Shown here one piece after another: positions 1-8,544 of a DNA stretch of 64,000 nt; the first letter of the stretch is position 1; the number at the start of each line of letters is the position of its first letter. The position numbers were made by a program, and so were the translations under genes. Origin of the DNA: Deltaproteobacteria bacterium. Its GTDB lineage: Bacteria; SAR324; XYD2-FULL-50-16. Below the pieces are notes generated by a model. The model made no database searches. It worked only from the letters and a program-made list of their open reading frames with translations, and was not told the origin of the DNA. Location: the NCBI GenBank assembly GCA_018657625.1, contig JABHWU010000013.1:1-64000 (forward strand). The letters run 5' to 3'.

Positions 1-556
1 AAACAAAGGTTTTTCAAAATCTTTGTTTGGTTCCAACAATCCTCCAAAGTGATATTTTCTATATATATGAAAGTTGGGCTTGTCCAACAAACGGTTCAGA
101 TTGTGGTTCGCTCCACTCACACAATCTAACCTTATTCGTTATTTTACCTTTATATAAAATATCTATAAAATTTAAATATGTGACTATTATTATAGCGTTG
201 TAACACTCAAATTTATCTTAATTTGTGATAACGTGATTTGTAAATACCTTTGGCCTAATAGAATGTCCTAGATACTATTATTTTTAAACAACTACAACCC
301 AAATTCAAACCCAGAACAAAGCAATTCAATTACAAAGCTTTTTTATTTTTATCGATTGATAAATTAAAAATATCTACAGCCCGATTTCCCACCTGGAAAA
401 GGCCACTTTAAGTATCCCAAAATAAATTCCAGTAATTTAAATGACATTGGAAATTTATAAAAGATTTTTAATAACAACAATTAAAATTTTGGACCACGGG
501 GGTATGCACTCAGGATTGGTATCAATAATTAATTCACAGTTTTATTTTTTGGAAAA
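1..556. other. AT-rich intergenic stretch with small hairpins
   Basis: No coding region is supported here. There is an 8-bp inverted repeat at 1-8/21-28, a GTTGG/CCAAC hairpin at 73-88, and a longer stem at 93-105/120-131 with one bulged C and a 14-base loop. The rest is low-complexity AT. It lies downstream of the leftward acpH gene, so it could hold that gene's 3' end, but no T-tract terminator is visible. Confidence 0.6.
93..131. repeat. Bulged 12-bp hairpin
   Basis: The left arm 93-105 pairs with 120-131 over 12 bp, leaving C97 unpaired. The preceding hairpin (73-88) carries GTTGGGC and GTCCAAC boxes. It may be a REP-like element or the remains of a recombination site. Its function is unknown. 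Confidence 0.4.
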
Positions 557-1141
557 TCATCCTTCGATATTCGATAAACGCACATGATCGATTAATTGAG
601 GAAAAAACAGAAGGAAGGTGCTCTCATAGACATTATAATAATCCACAACCTCATCGATAGCGCCGGAAAGTTTGTTTTCAAAGCGGATTCTCTGGGACAT
701 CCTGTCAAATACATACCCCATAGTTTTCAGAGAGCCGTAACTTCTGAACCAGTCCATGTCCACCATGCGTTTCACCACCGTCGCCATTGTTTTGGGCATG
801 ATAGCTATGTTATCTAAAAGTTCCGGATAAACCTGATCCACAAAATGATAAAAATTCATCCCGGAGTAACGGTGCCAATGTTTAATCAGAAAATAATCGA
901 ACATCACATCAGTGATAATTCCCGAAAATCTTTTTCTGTCAGGACTTAAACAGTTTTTTAAGGCGCTGACACTTTGATGACTATCGGTAAAAGCGTCCAC
1001 CATTTGGTGATTCTGAATGCCCAAAGCTACAGAAGGTGGTAGCTGATTAATATCGACCCCTTTCATAAAATCTCCCATGAGATTACCAACCATAGAAAAC
1101 GGATCTTTTTTGGCGAAAAAGAGATGTGCCAAATAATTCAT
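557..1141 (-). CDS. acpH: Acyl carrier protein phosphodiesterase (AcpH/DUF479)
   Basis: This 194-residue cytoplasmic protein matches AcpH in length and pattern. It opens MNYLAHLFFA, followed by GNLMGDFMKG, then HQMVDAFTDSH and DVMFDYFLIKHW, the His/Asp-rich metal-binding signature of this HD-related family. AcpH removes the 4'-phosphopantetheine group from holo-ACP and so turns over the carrier protein of fatty acid synthesis. It overlaps the upstream DTW-domain gene by four bases (ATGA), so the two are probably cotranscribed and translationally coupled. Confidence 0.9.
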   Translation of the reverse strand: MNYLAHLFFAKKDPFSMVGNLMGDFMKGVDINQLPPSVALGIQNHQMVDAFTDSHQSVSALKNCLSPDRKRFSGIITDVMFDYFLIKHWHRYSGMNFYHFVDQVYPELLDNIAIMPKTMATVVKRMVDMDWFRSYGSLKTMGYVFDRMSQRIRFENKLSGAIDEVVDYYNVYESTFLLFFPQLIDHVRLSNIEG

Positions 1142-1923
1142 GATAAAAATTTCTGCAATTTTGATTGTTTTTGGTTTTCCATTTGAAAAGTCACCATTCG
1201 ATTGAAGACACTCATCATTGTGTCTTCCCGGCGAAGGGTTTGTTCAATCTTTAGTTGGTTACAAATTTTCAAAAAATAGTAAGTCGCCTCAATCGTCGAT
1301 AAACAATGCTTTTGTGGCTGTTTTTTAAAAAGAAATTGGGAAGGCTTGTCATTATTAAATAGTATATGCGGTAAATTTTGAAGATTAGTACTGATATTCA
1401 TCATCTTCTTCGCACAAGCCCAGGTGGCGTCAATTAGAAATATATTAATTTTTTTTTCCTCTGAGGGATCTGGTAAAATGTTGTTTTGAGATATTTCCTG
1501 GGCTTTGACACCGGGATATAAGATCGCAGAGAACTGATCGGGAGTGTTAATAATTTCATTAATGCGCTTGTTTTGGGTAAAATCGACATCTACAATAATT
1601 TCTGAATTTTGTAAAGCAAGATGTGTTAATCTTCCTGTCCCGGTTCTCTGTCGTCTGTCTTCCTTAGGATGCATGAGGATGACAAAGTGGATATTGGTTT
1701 GAAATGGTTTGAGGTATCGGCAGAAACAATTACTCAACGGCCGGAAACATCGATAACAATTTTGTCGGTAAATCTTTTGATTCAAATTGGATATCCCTGG
1801 TCTGCAAAAACACTTTCGTGCTGTAAATTTTAAGATTCGGCTGAAAATGCTATTTATTTTGATGTCTCTTAGTTTAAAAACTCGACGAACCATCAAGACA
1901 ACGCTTGATGGTTCCCTGAGCAC
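1138..1923 (-). CDS. DTW-domain tRNA acp3U aminocarboxypropyltransferase (TapT-like)
   Basis: The protein has the family's Cys cluster (CYRCFRPLSNCFC), a MHPKEDRRQRTGTGRL segment and a D-A-T-W-A-C-A-K-K-M motif corresponding to DTWxxAKKM. The family uses S-adenosylmethionine to add an aminocarboxypropyl group to uridine in tRNA. The start is uncertain. The first 46 codons precede the conserved region and contain a perfect 10-bp hairpin (1888-1913). A TTG at 1785 preceded by AGGG would give about 215 residues, closer to the family length. The gene overlaps acpH by 4 bp. Confidence 0.8.
   Translation of the reverse strand: MLREPSSVVLMVRRVFKLRDIKINSIFSRILKFTARKCFCRPGISNLNQKIYRQNCYRCFRPLSNCFCRYLKPFQTNIHFVILMHPKEDRRQRTGTGRLTHLALQNSEIIVDVDFTQNKRINEIINTPDQFSAILYPGVKAQEISQNNILPDPSEEKKINIFLIDATWACAKKMMNISTNLQNLPHILFNNDKPSQFLFKKQPQKHCLSTIEATYYFLKICNQLKIEQTLRREDTMMSVFNRMVTFQMENQKQSKLQKFLS
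1888..1913. repeat. Perfect 10-bp hairpin in the DTW gene's 5' region
   Basis: AACCATCAAG at 1888-1897 and CTTGATGGTT at 1904-1913 form a perfect stem with a 6-base loop. No T-tract follows in either direction. It sits inside the longest reading of the DTW gene, which suggests that this part may be 5' untranslated. Confidence 0.55.
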
Positions 1924-2192
1924 TGAATTTGCGATGCTTTGAGCAAAGAACGAACAGTTAATTATTAAAGAATAATCTTCTTAGCAGTTTTTGGCTAGTG
2001 TCTGAAAAAATATTACCCGATCATTGTGGCATGCTTTCTTATGGTTCTTTTTTTAGGGATTTTCCTTAAAAATTGATTTAACTATCAAATGAAAAAAAAT
2101 CCGAAGCAGACCGGATTAACTGGTTGACAAAAGGTGATATTCATTGTTTGGTTAAGGTACTCTCAGGCATTGAACAGCACTATACAGGCAAA

Positions 2193-2924
2193 ATGAACAA
2201 CAAAACGATCAGTATTTTACAGGAAGGTGAAACACTTTGCGATTTAGCGGCAGAATTAGTTCACAAAGGTGATTATCCATTGGCAATCCATCACTATGAA
2301 CAAGCAGAAACAAAATTTAAATCCGTTCAGGATATAAACTGGATTGTATTTGCACAGCATGAAAGATTTATCTGTTTGCAGAACCTTGAAAATTATGAGG
2401 CAGCCGCTCATTTGTCAAAAGAGATTATCGAATATTATCAATTCCTGGAAAAACATGAAAATCTATGCCTCTTTTTAATTCAATTGGCAAACGTTTACAT
2501 GGCAAACAATAAAAATGAAATTGCCATAGAGTCACTGCGTATGGCTGAAGATATTGCATTAGAGCATCAAATGACCCATATATTTGCCCATACCTACTCC
2601 AATATCGCAGCCTGTTTAATCAATTTACAACATTATACCGGAGCCCTGGAATATCTAAACAAGGCAACAGCAGAATACCAACAACAGAATCAGGAACAGG
2701 GACTAGCCTGGTGTTACGAAAATATCGGTCGATGTTATGAAGAACTTTTTTTAAATGATGAAGCAGAAAAAAATTATTTCAAAGCGCAGAGGAGGTTTAT
2801 AGCTTTAAAGGCGCCCAAATCCGCACTAGGCGCCTTAAAGTCCTTGGTTTATTTATATGGAATTTCCGGTAAAAAAGAAAAAGAGAAACAAATACAGGAT
2901 CTCATTCATCAAATTGAAAACTAA
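2193..2924 (+). CDS. Tetratricopeptide-repeat protein
   Basis: From the ATG at 2193 the product is about 243 residues. The frame is open back to a TTG at 2124, but the TPR fold begins after this ATG. The protein is made almost wholly of helix-turn-helix TPR units: LAAELVHKGDYPLAIHHYEQA, LANVYMANNKNEIAIESLRMA, NIAACLINLQHYTGALEYLN, and ENIGRCYEELFLNDEAEKNY. It has no signal peptide or membrane segment, so it is probably a cytoplasmic scaffold for protein contacts. It stands alone and converges on the next gene, so the context gives no partner. Confidence 0.75.
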   Translation: MNNKTISILQEGETLCDLAAELVHKGDYPLAIHHYEQAETKFKSVQDINWIVFAQHERFICLQNLENYEAAAHLSKEIIEYYQFLEKHENLCLFLIQLANVYMANNKNEIAIESLRMAEDIALEHQMTHIFAHTYSNIAACLINLQHYTGALEYLNKATAEYQQQNQEQGLAWCYENIGRCYEELFLNDEAEKNYFKAQRRFIALKAPKSALGALKSLVYLYGISGKKEKEKQIQDLIHQIEN

Positions 2925-2975
2925 ACGACTGCTTTATCAAACAGATGTCCATTTCTAAAAAAGTAAATTTTCTGA

Positions 2976-4175
2976 TTATTCAATTATTGATTCAATTATG
3001 TCAGAAGAAGTATCAAAAAAAGTATCCGAACTGGCATCCTCCTCAATCTCATATTCAAATTCAATCTGTGCCGATGCTATAGATAGAATATCTAAACCCA
3101 AATTTTCGTCTGCAATCAGACTTTCTTCCCAGGTAAGACCATCAAAAGATGAAAAAATCTTTCCATTGTTACCAACAATGAAAAGTTGTTCATTGAGGAA
3201 AGCAATGTTATTAATTTCTATATCTATCAATTCCTCTGAGAACAGTTGCCAACCGACACCTATGTCATTCGAGGAATATAAATCTTTTTCTTTACTAACG
3301 GCCCACCAAACACCGTTACCGAATGTCACCGCAGAACCAGGTATATTCCCTGGAAAAATTGAGAAATTCCAGGTTACCCCCATATCAGTAGAAAACGCAT
3401 ATTTGTTACTATTTGAAAGTGCAACCAGGCTATTATATCCATCAAAAATAATGGAGTTTAACCCCCCAGAAGCTAATAGAGCTTTTTCTGCGTAACGCTT
3501 TTTAAGTGATGTTTTTTTTACCCTGACCAATTTTTCTTTTTCATTGATCTCATATACTGCAATGGCGCATTCCCGACTGCCACCGGAAACATAAAACCGC
3601 CCTTCGGCATATTCGATATCCAAAGGAAACATTAAATCTTCACTTTTATCGGGTGGATAATTACCATCATATTTACCATATTTTTTCTTGCGCTTTTCTG
3701 CAGCAGTCATCTCCTCAACCCGGACATATTTCCAATCCATACCATCTTTTGAATACAGGATATATTTTGAAGCTGCTGCTACAAAAAATCCGTTGCCATA
3801 TGCCACAGATTTTATATATTGATTTGAGGTGAACATTTGTGTATATGGGTAATTTCGCAAGATTATCTCATTCCAGTCTTTACCACCATTTTGTGACATT
3901 AGAATAGTATTACCCACTGCCACCAGGCGACCATCACCAAAGACAATATCTGTAACACGATTATTCAATGTTTTGGCATGAATCCTCCCATCCCAGGCTA
4001 TTTCCCAACTAACACCAAGGTCTTCAGACTGGTAAATATATCCTGTACGATTGTATTTAATAGCCGTTGTATACAACATATCTTTTAATTCTGTTTCCTG
4101 AGCCAATAAAAAAGATTGAAGTGGAAAAAGTAATAGAAATGTTACTAGTAAGGGCATCCAAAGGGATTTTTTCAT
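2976..4175 (-). CDS. Secreted protein with Asp-box-like beta-propeller repeats
   Basis: A signal peptide (MKKSLWMPLLVTFLLLFPLQSFLLAQ) is followed by repeated motifs of the type S-x-D/N-x-G-x-x-W: SQNGGKDW, SKDGMDW, STDMGVTW, SFDGLTW. They alternate with VAYGNGFFVA-like strands. This is the pattern of BNR/Asp-box propellers (sialidase, Vps10, YCF48-like folds). The sialidase catalytic residues are not evident, so an enzyme call is not justified. The C-terminus is rich in Asp, Ser and Glu. It is likely periplasmic or exported, with unknown function. The gene is monocistronic, between a convergent TPR gene and the GH57 gene. Confidence 0.75.
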   Translation of the reverse strand: MKKSLWMPLLVTFLLLFPLQSFLLAQETELKDMLYTTAIKYNRTGYIYQSEDLGVSWEIAWDGRIHAKTLNNRVTDIVFGDGRLVAVGNTILMSQNGGKDWNEIILRNYPYTQMFTSNQYIKSVAYGNGFFVAAASKYILYSKDGMDWKYVRVEEMTAAEKRKKKYGKYDGNYPPDKSEDLMFPLDIEYAEGRFYVSGGSRECAIAVYEINEKEKLVRVKKTSLKKRYAEKALLASGGLNSIIFDGYNSLVALSNSNKYAFSTDMGVTWNFSIFPGNIPGSAVTFGNGVWWAVSKEKDLYSSNDIGVGWQLFSEELIDIEINNIAFLNEQLFIVGNNGKIFSSFDGLTWEESLIADENLGLDILSIASAQIEFEYEIEEDASSDTFFDTSSDIIESIIE

Positions 4176-4290
4176 TTTCTTAATTCATCTCACTCTAAAT
4201 ATATTTAAAATAATTTCTGGACTTGAATTTAAGGAATTTTGAAAATGAAGTCAAATCCGGAAGGTATTATTTTTCAAGGTTTTACACTTT

Positions 4291-7200
4291 TTAAGCTGAA
4301 AAACCATAAAAAGATTTAAATTCCGGGAACATATCGTTTTCATGTTGTCTAAAAGTTAAAAAATCAGAGCAAACACTATCGTTATCTATCATATGTTTCA
4401 ACAAGTAAAAATAATCCAGATATTTTAATATTTCACGTTGCATATCCTCTTCAAAATCACCGGATATCATCACAAAAGTCAAATCGGAACTTTGGGAACG
4501 AATCAATTCAGCACCCATTTGTTGAACAGTTTGTTTTTGTGTTGAATTCAATTCTCCATGAAGGGCTTTCTTCAGATATTGTTTTAGAACATCATCGGCT
4601 CTTGCCAATTCTCTGAAAGTCCAGGCCACTTTTGGTGCTGTCCAACGCAGATGGAAGGCTTCATGTCCCCAGGTAGAAGGGTTGGGAGTCAATTCCGGTA
4701 AATTGGGAGAACCAGCCAAATAATGAGATGGCGTCGTTAAACCGATAGTATCACCCTTACGGTAAAATTCCCTTAGTAGTTCTTCTAAAAATATTGGCCC
4801 TTCAAACCAATGATGGCCAAAAAGTTCGGCATCATAAGTACAGGTAATCAGAGGAATACTTTGAAAGTGTTTGTTTTCCAGGCTATGTACCTGGTCACAG
4901 AGTTTACTATAAAAGTCCTGGGCTAAATGACGGGCTGATTTTTCAGCCTTGTCCGGGTTATAGGGTCCTTTTTCATTGGATAGTTTTGTGGTGATGCGTT
5001 TTAATTGAAGTCCGTAATGCCTAAAATGATATTCACGAAAATCAGGATGACCGGCATACCCAATTTTCGCATCCCAGACCTGTGTGCGTCCCAGGCGACT
5101 TCGGCCAAAAGCGCAAACCTGACTACCGGGTATAATAACCGGATTATATTCTTCTTCTGCTGGTAACACGGAACCATTTAATATCGCTTCTGCTTCAACA
5201 AAAAAATAGTGGAGGTTTTGTTGTTCCAGTACTTTTTCCACCCCCGGAAAATATGAGTTTTCTGCCAGCCAGATTCCTTTCGGCTCATCACCAAAAATGC
5301 GATGATGAGCCTGTTTTGCAATTTGAATTTGAGTGCTTAATGAATCCGGTGTGCTTTGCAGTAAACCCGCCATACCGTGAGTGGCAGTACAGGTTGATAA
5401 TTCAAGATAACCAGCCTTGGATAAGCTCCGGTAAGTACCAATGATGTCTTTGTCCAGATCATGATGATAAAATTGATCCAAAGCCTCAATGTCTTTAAGA
5501 TATCTTTCAGCTGCCCAAATGTAATCCTGAGCACCCAATTGCGATTTCATAATCTGCATCTGACTTCGGATATGCGCCATCGTCCGCTTAATATACCTCG
5601 ACATATAGTCTTTAAATCTGGGATGGGACAAAGTATAGGCAACAGGAGGACTGATGTTAAGACTAATCTGATAGTCAATTTTTTCCGAAACCAATGTTTT
5701 AAAAACCCTAAGCAGAGGCAACCAGGAATCCAGGCAATTCTTTAACACCCATTCTCCCGGCGTATTATGAACCTCTTCACCGGACGCAGTTTTAATTGGC
5801 CAGATACCTGGTCTCAAAAAACTTTCCCGAAAAGGATCTGCCCGAAAAAGATTAGGGGAATGCATATGCAGATGTAATAAAACTTTTCCTTTATTCGCAC
5901 TATCATGCCCATTTTGATGATGGACTTCATGCTGCGTGGCATGTAACCAGGAAGGAGACAGGGATCGATGCTCGTATTCAGCCGGGTTAATATTTGTTTT
6001 GCTTCTGGGGGATACCATTGATGGTGACACCGCTGTCAGCGCATGTTCATGATTTTGATATCTGGCAACGATTTCAACCGAATAGTTTTTATTGTCATCG
6101 ACACCAAAATAGATATTTTGATTTGGGGTAAAAAGCTCATGAATATGAACATCTAAATCTGCGCGATGGGTTCTTTTTCCCAGGTATTCTTCATGGACTT
6201 TTAAATAAAAGCCTACATGGCCCATATCCGTATTCCACTCATTTTTTAAAACCTGTTCAACTTCTGTTTTATCCAAATCCCACCAGGCCAGCAATTTTTT
6301 GTCATGATAGGGTTTTAAATCCACTTTTGGTTCCCAACGCATTCGGTATTCAACTCCGGATATCATCAATTCCAACGACTTTTCAGTCTGTTCCAGATCA
6401 CTCAATATCCATTTAATTTGACAGTGTTGGGTATTTGAATTCGGTATAAAATCCCAGCGATAACCATAGGCCTGATCTCTTTGAAATTCCTGCCAATCAT
6501 CCCCTTGATCTTTAAAATAAAGAACCAGTTCCAGGTAAGATTGTTCCCATTTCACCAACGGGTTGATATCGAAAAGTTTCGTTTGGGCGTCAATGACTTC
6601 CTGCTCTGAAAAGCCAATCAATGGATCTGCATTTTCAGAATCAACTATTTTTTCTAACAAAACCGTCTTCAACAATTCACGATGGGGCGACGTCACCTGA
6701 AGTTGAATTCTGTATTGATCAACAGCCCTGGGTTTAGGGTATTTCTTTTCCCGGAGTTGAATACTCTCAATGATATCCTTATCAATGGGGGTGTAAAAGC
6801 CAAACATCCGCACAGCTTGCGTTTCCTGATCATCTTCATGCAAAACAAAGGAGCCAATCAATTTCGAAATATCGGCTTTAGGATATTTTTTTGTAAAGGC
6901 TGCCTGCCAATCCTGATAATTATTAAAATAGGGCAGGATTTCGGCCCGAACCTGCCATCCGGGAATCGGTTGAATAGCTGTCGTCGCTGATAAAAAACGG
7001 TTTTTAATATTTAAATGAAAATTAAAGCTTTCTACAGTTTCCCGCTCCTGCAAATTAGTATTAACCTCAAACAATAGCGGACCGTTTTTGATGCTAACTT
7101 TAATATTTTGGGGAAGGGAATTTATAAAAATATAAGGCGTATCTATAAACGCAGTGTTTTCAATCCTTTTATCGTCATAAGCGATTTCGAGCGAATGCTG

Positions 7201-7575
7201 GTTTTGATTGAATCCCAATGATTGAAAATCAATATTCCCCCAAATTAACCGAAACAGTGATTCATGCTCGGCAATTAAACTAATTTCAGGATTGGGTTCC
7301 AATTGCGATTCAATCTCAGTTTTTAAATAAGGTACCTTAACCAATTGCAATTGATAACTATTGTTTTCCCTTAGACAACAAAACATCGGCCCGGCAGAGT
7401 TAGGATGAATCAGTTCTGAAGGAATCAAGGCTGATTTAGGGATGATTTCAACCTGGTAATAGTATTGGGATAAATCCAAACCCGGTAATCTTTCCCAATC
7501 AAAAAACAGTTCAATATAAGGGTTATTGGTAATATCTATTTTGATACCATTTTGTTCCAGGATTGTTCTTTCCAT
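4291..7575 (-). CDS. DUF4912-GH57 fusion, probable alpha-glucan branching enzyme or relative
   Basis: This is a 1094-residue cytoplasmic protein. The N-terminal ~550 residues include DUF4912-like segments, clearest around 428-530 (LLAWWDLDKTEVEQ ... IYFGVDDNKNYSVEIVARY ... VSPSMVSPRS). The glycoside hydrolase family 57 domain starts near 565 with LHLHMHSP (conserved HxHxP-type region). It contains GIWLAENSYFPG, with the probable nucleophile Glu at about 772, and TYDAELFGHHWFEGP, with the probable acid/base Asp at about 915. GH57 enzymes with this layout include 1,4-alpha-glucan branching enzymes, so a role in glycogen metabolism is inferred. No other glycogen genes are nearby. Specificity could instead be amylase or glucanotransferase. 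Confidence 0.88.
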   Translation of the reverse strand: MERTILEQNGIKIDITNNPYIELFFDWERLPGLDLSQYYYQVEIIPKSALIPSELIHPNSAGPMFCCLRENNSYQLQLVKVPYLKTEIESQLEPNPEISLIAEHESLFRLIWGNIDFQSLGFNQNQHSLEIAYDDKRIENTAFIDTPYIFINSLPQNIKVSIKNGPLLFEVNTNLQERETVESFNFHLNIKNRFLSATTAIQPIPGWQVRAEILPYFNNYQDWQAAFTKKYPKADISKLIGSFVLHEDDQETQAVRMFGFYTPIDKDIIESIQLREKKYPKPRAVDQYRIQLQVTSPHRELLKTVLLEKIVDSENADPLIGFSEQEVIDAQTKLFDINPLVKWEQSYLELVLYFKDQGDDWQEFQRDQAYGYRWDFIPNSNTQHCQIKWILSDLEQTEKSLELMISGVEYRMRWEPKVDLKPYHDKKLLAWWDLDKTEVEQVLKNEWNTDMGHVGFYLKVHEEYLGKRTHRADLDVHIHELFTPNQNIYFGVDDNKNYSVEIVARYQNHEHALTAVSPSMVSPRSKTNINPAEYEHRSLSPSWLHATQHEVHHQNGHDSANKGKVLLHLHMHSPNLFRADPFRESFLRPGIWPIKTASGEEVHNTPGEWVLKNCLDSWLPLLRVFKTLVSEKIDYQISLNISPPVAYTLSHPRFKDYMSRYIKRTMAHIRSQMQIMKSQLGAQDYIWAAERYLKDIEALDQFYHHDLDKDIIGTYRSLSKAGYLELSTCTATHGMAGLLQSTPDSLSTQIQIAKQAHHRIFGDEPKGIWLAENSYFPGVEKVLEQQNLHYFFVEAEAILNGSVLPAEEEYNPVIIPGSQVCAFGRSRLGRTQVWDAKIGYAGHPDFREYHFRHYGLQLKRITTKLSNEKGPYNPDKAEKSARHLAQDFYSKLCDQVHSLENKHFQSIPLITCTYDAELFGHHWFEGPIFLEELLREFYRKGDTIGLTTPSHYLAGSPNLPELTPNPSTWGHEAFHLRWTAPKVAWTFRELARADDVLKQYLKKALHGELNSTQKQTVQQMGAELIRSQSSDLTFVMISGDFEEDMQREILKYLDYFYLLKHMIDNDSVCSDFLTFRQHENDMFPEFKSFYGFSA

Positions 7576-8081
7576 TTTTATTTTATGCTTAGGTTAAATA
7601 GATATGAGCTTAAAAATAATTGAAAACGCTTTATAAACCAATTTTTATGAACACTTTTAAATATTGATGAAAGTTATACTAACCTATTTACAGGGATGTT
7701 GAAAGCTGAAATAAAATTTGAAGGAAGGTTTAAGAAAAAACAAATTGAATGTGATTTTTTACTGCGGAATCGTAGGTCGCATATCAAGCGATAGCGGATC
7801 CGGCATATTAAAATCCCTTTCCGTGTATTCCGTGTGGTCCGTGGATGTCTGGCTTTTTATCTGCTTTGAGTATAAACTTCTTAACCACGGACCACACTGA
7901 CCACACGGAAAAATAAATATAGTTTCCCTTCAGCGTGGCTCCGTCGTCTTTCTTGCTCAGAATATCGCAATTCAGTTTGAGTCACCTTACATCAATAGTT
8001 ATAATCAAATAAAAAGTTTTCATATAAGGTTTGCTGTTGATTTGTTATTCAGTTATATTTGAACTCCAATTCCTTTTATTA
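7576..8081. other. Intergenic stretch with one family A hairpin repeat
   Basis: No gene is supported. An open frame at 7718-7900 runs through the repeat and has no protein-like composition. Contents are the family A hairpin (7819-7912), its conserved right flank to about 7955 (AGCGTGGCTCCGTCGTC), and a 19-bp segment at 7958-7976 that recurs at 31498-31516. Confidence 0.6.
7819..7912. repeat. Family A long-hairpin repeat, copy 1
   Basis: The left arm TTCCGTGTATTCCGTGTGG continues into TCCGTGG, and the right arm from about 7884 (CCACGGACCACACTGACC...) is its near-complete inverse. The loop region includes ATCTGCTTTGAG, part of an inner hairpin seen intact in other copies. Five copies lie between 7.8 and 11.0 kb and none elsewhere in the window. 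Confidence 0.85.
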
Positions 8082-8227
8082 ACTAGTGGTTGAACGAAAA
8101 TTCAATTATTGGATATAAGCCCGGTAATTAGGATACACGTAACAACTTGGTATTTAATTATTAAAGTGTTTTCTACAAATTGTACATGTCCCCAAATTAC
8201 CTACTTTTCGTTCAGACACTGACTAGT
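8082..8227. mobile_element. MITE-like element with terminal inverted repeats
   Basis: The element is bounded by ACTAGT on both sides (8082-8087 and 8222-8227). Inside these lie inverted ends: TGAACGAAAA on the left, and on the right TTTTCGTTCAGACACTG, whose complement reads CAGTGTCTGAACGAAAA. At ~146 bp it encodes nothing. It looks like a non-autonomous transposon remnant, with ACTAGT as a possible target duplication. It ends 29 bp before the mntA start and so may supply or disrupt the TA promoter. Confidence 0.55.
8173..8200. repeat. Family C half-palindrome (TGTACATGTCCCC)
   Basis: AATTGTACATGTCCCC followed by AAATTACC matches the right half of the perfect palindrome at 10595-10625 and resembles the segment at 9033-9104 that follows the TA pair. 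It lies inside the MITE-like element. Confidence 0.5.
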
Positions 8228-8256
8228 AAAAATTTTTTAATCATATCCCTTGAAAT

Positions 8257-8544
8257 ATGAGGCTGAAACCGGAAATAACTGCTTATTTTAAACAAAAAAT
8301 AGAGTGTCTCCCAACCAGAGCTGAAGGTTATCTTTTTGGTTCACGCACCTCTGACAATAAAAAGGGTGGGGACATTGACATTCTGGTTTTATCGGAACAA
8401 CCCATCGAAAGAAAAACCCTTCGACAAATTAAGATTGATTTTTACAAAAAGTTCGGCCTACAAAAACTAGACTTGCTAAACTTTACTTTTGATGAACAGC
8501 ACCCATTTAAAGCTTTAATCATCGAGGAAGCTATCCGACTATGA
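8257..8544 (+). CDS. mntA: MntA-type minimal nucleotidyltransferase antitoxin
   Basis: This 95-residue protein has the minimal nucleotidyltransferase signature: G28-S29 followed nine residues later by D39-I-D41 (GSRTSDNKKGGDIDILV). In characterised MntA/HepT systems this enzyme transfers AMP groups from ATP to a tyrosine of the HEPN partner and so inactivates the toxin. The gene overlaps the HEPN gene by 4 bp (ATGA at 8541-8544), typical of the two-gene module. The usual spacing is about 10 residues, so nine is a minor variation. No strong ribosome binding site is seen. Confidence 0.87.
   Translation: MRLKPEITAYFKQKIECLPTRAEGYLFGSRTSDNKKGGDIDILVLSEQPIERKTLRQIKIDFYKKFGLQKLDLLNFTFDEQHPFKALIIEEAIRL

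Noticed and set aside
73-160. Integron attC-like site (GTTGGGC, GTCCAAC and a bulged stem)
   Set aside because: The simple boxes match the GTTRRRY and RYYYAAC patterns and the extrahelical base is suggestive. However, no complementary end box closes the stem (GTTATTT stands where GTTGGAC would be expected), and no integrase or cassette is visible.
2998-3495. 165-codon plus-strand frame
   Set aside because: It is antisense to the secreted Asp-box-like protein, whose signal peptide and repeats are clear.
7718-7900. Open frame of 60 codons
   Set aside because: It runs through a family A hairpin and has no protein-like pattern or ribosome site.
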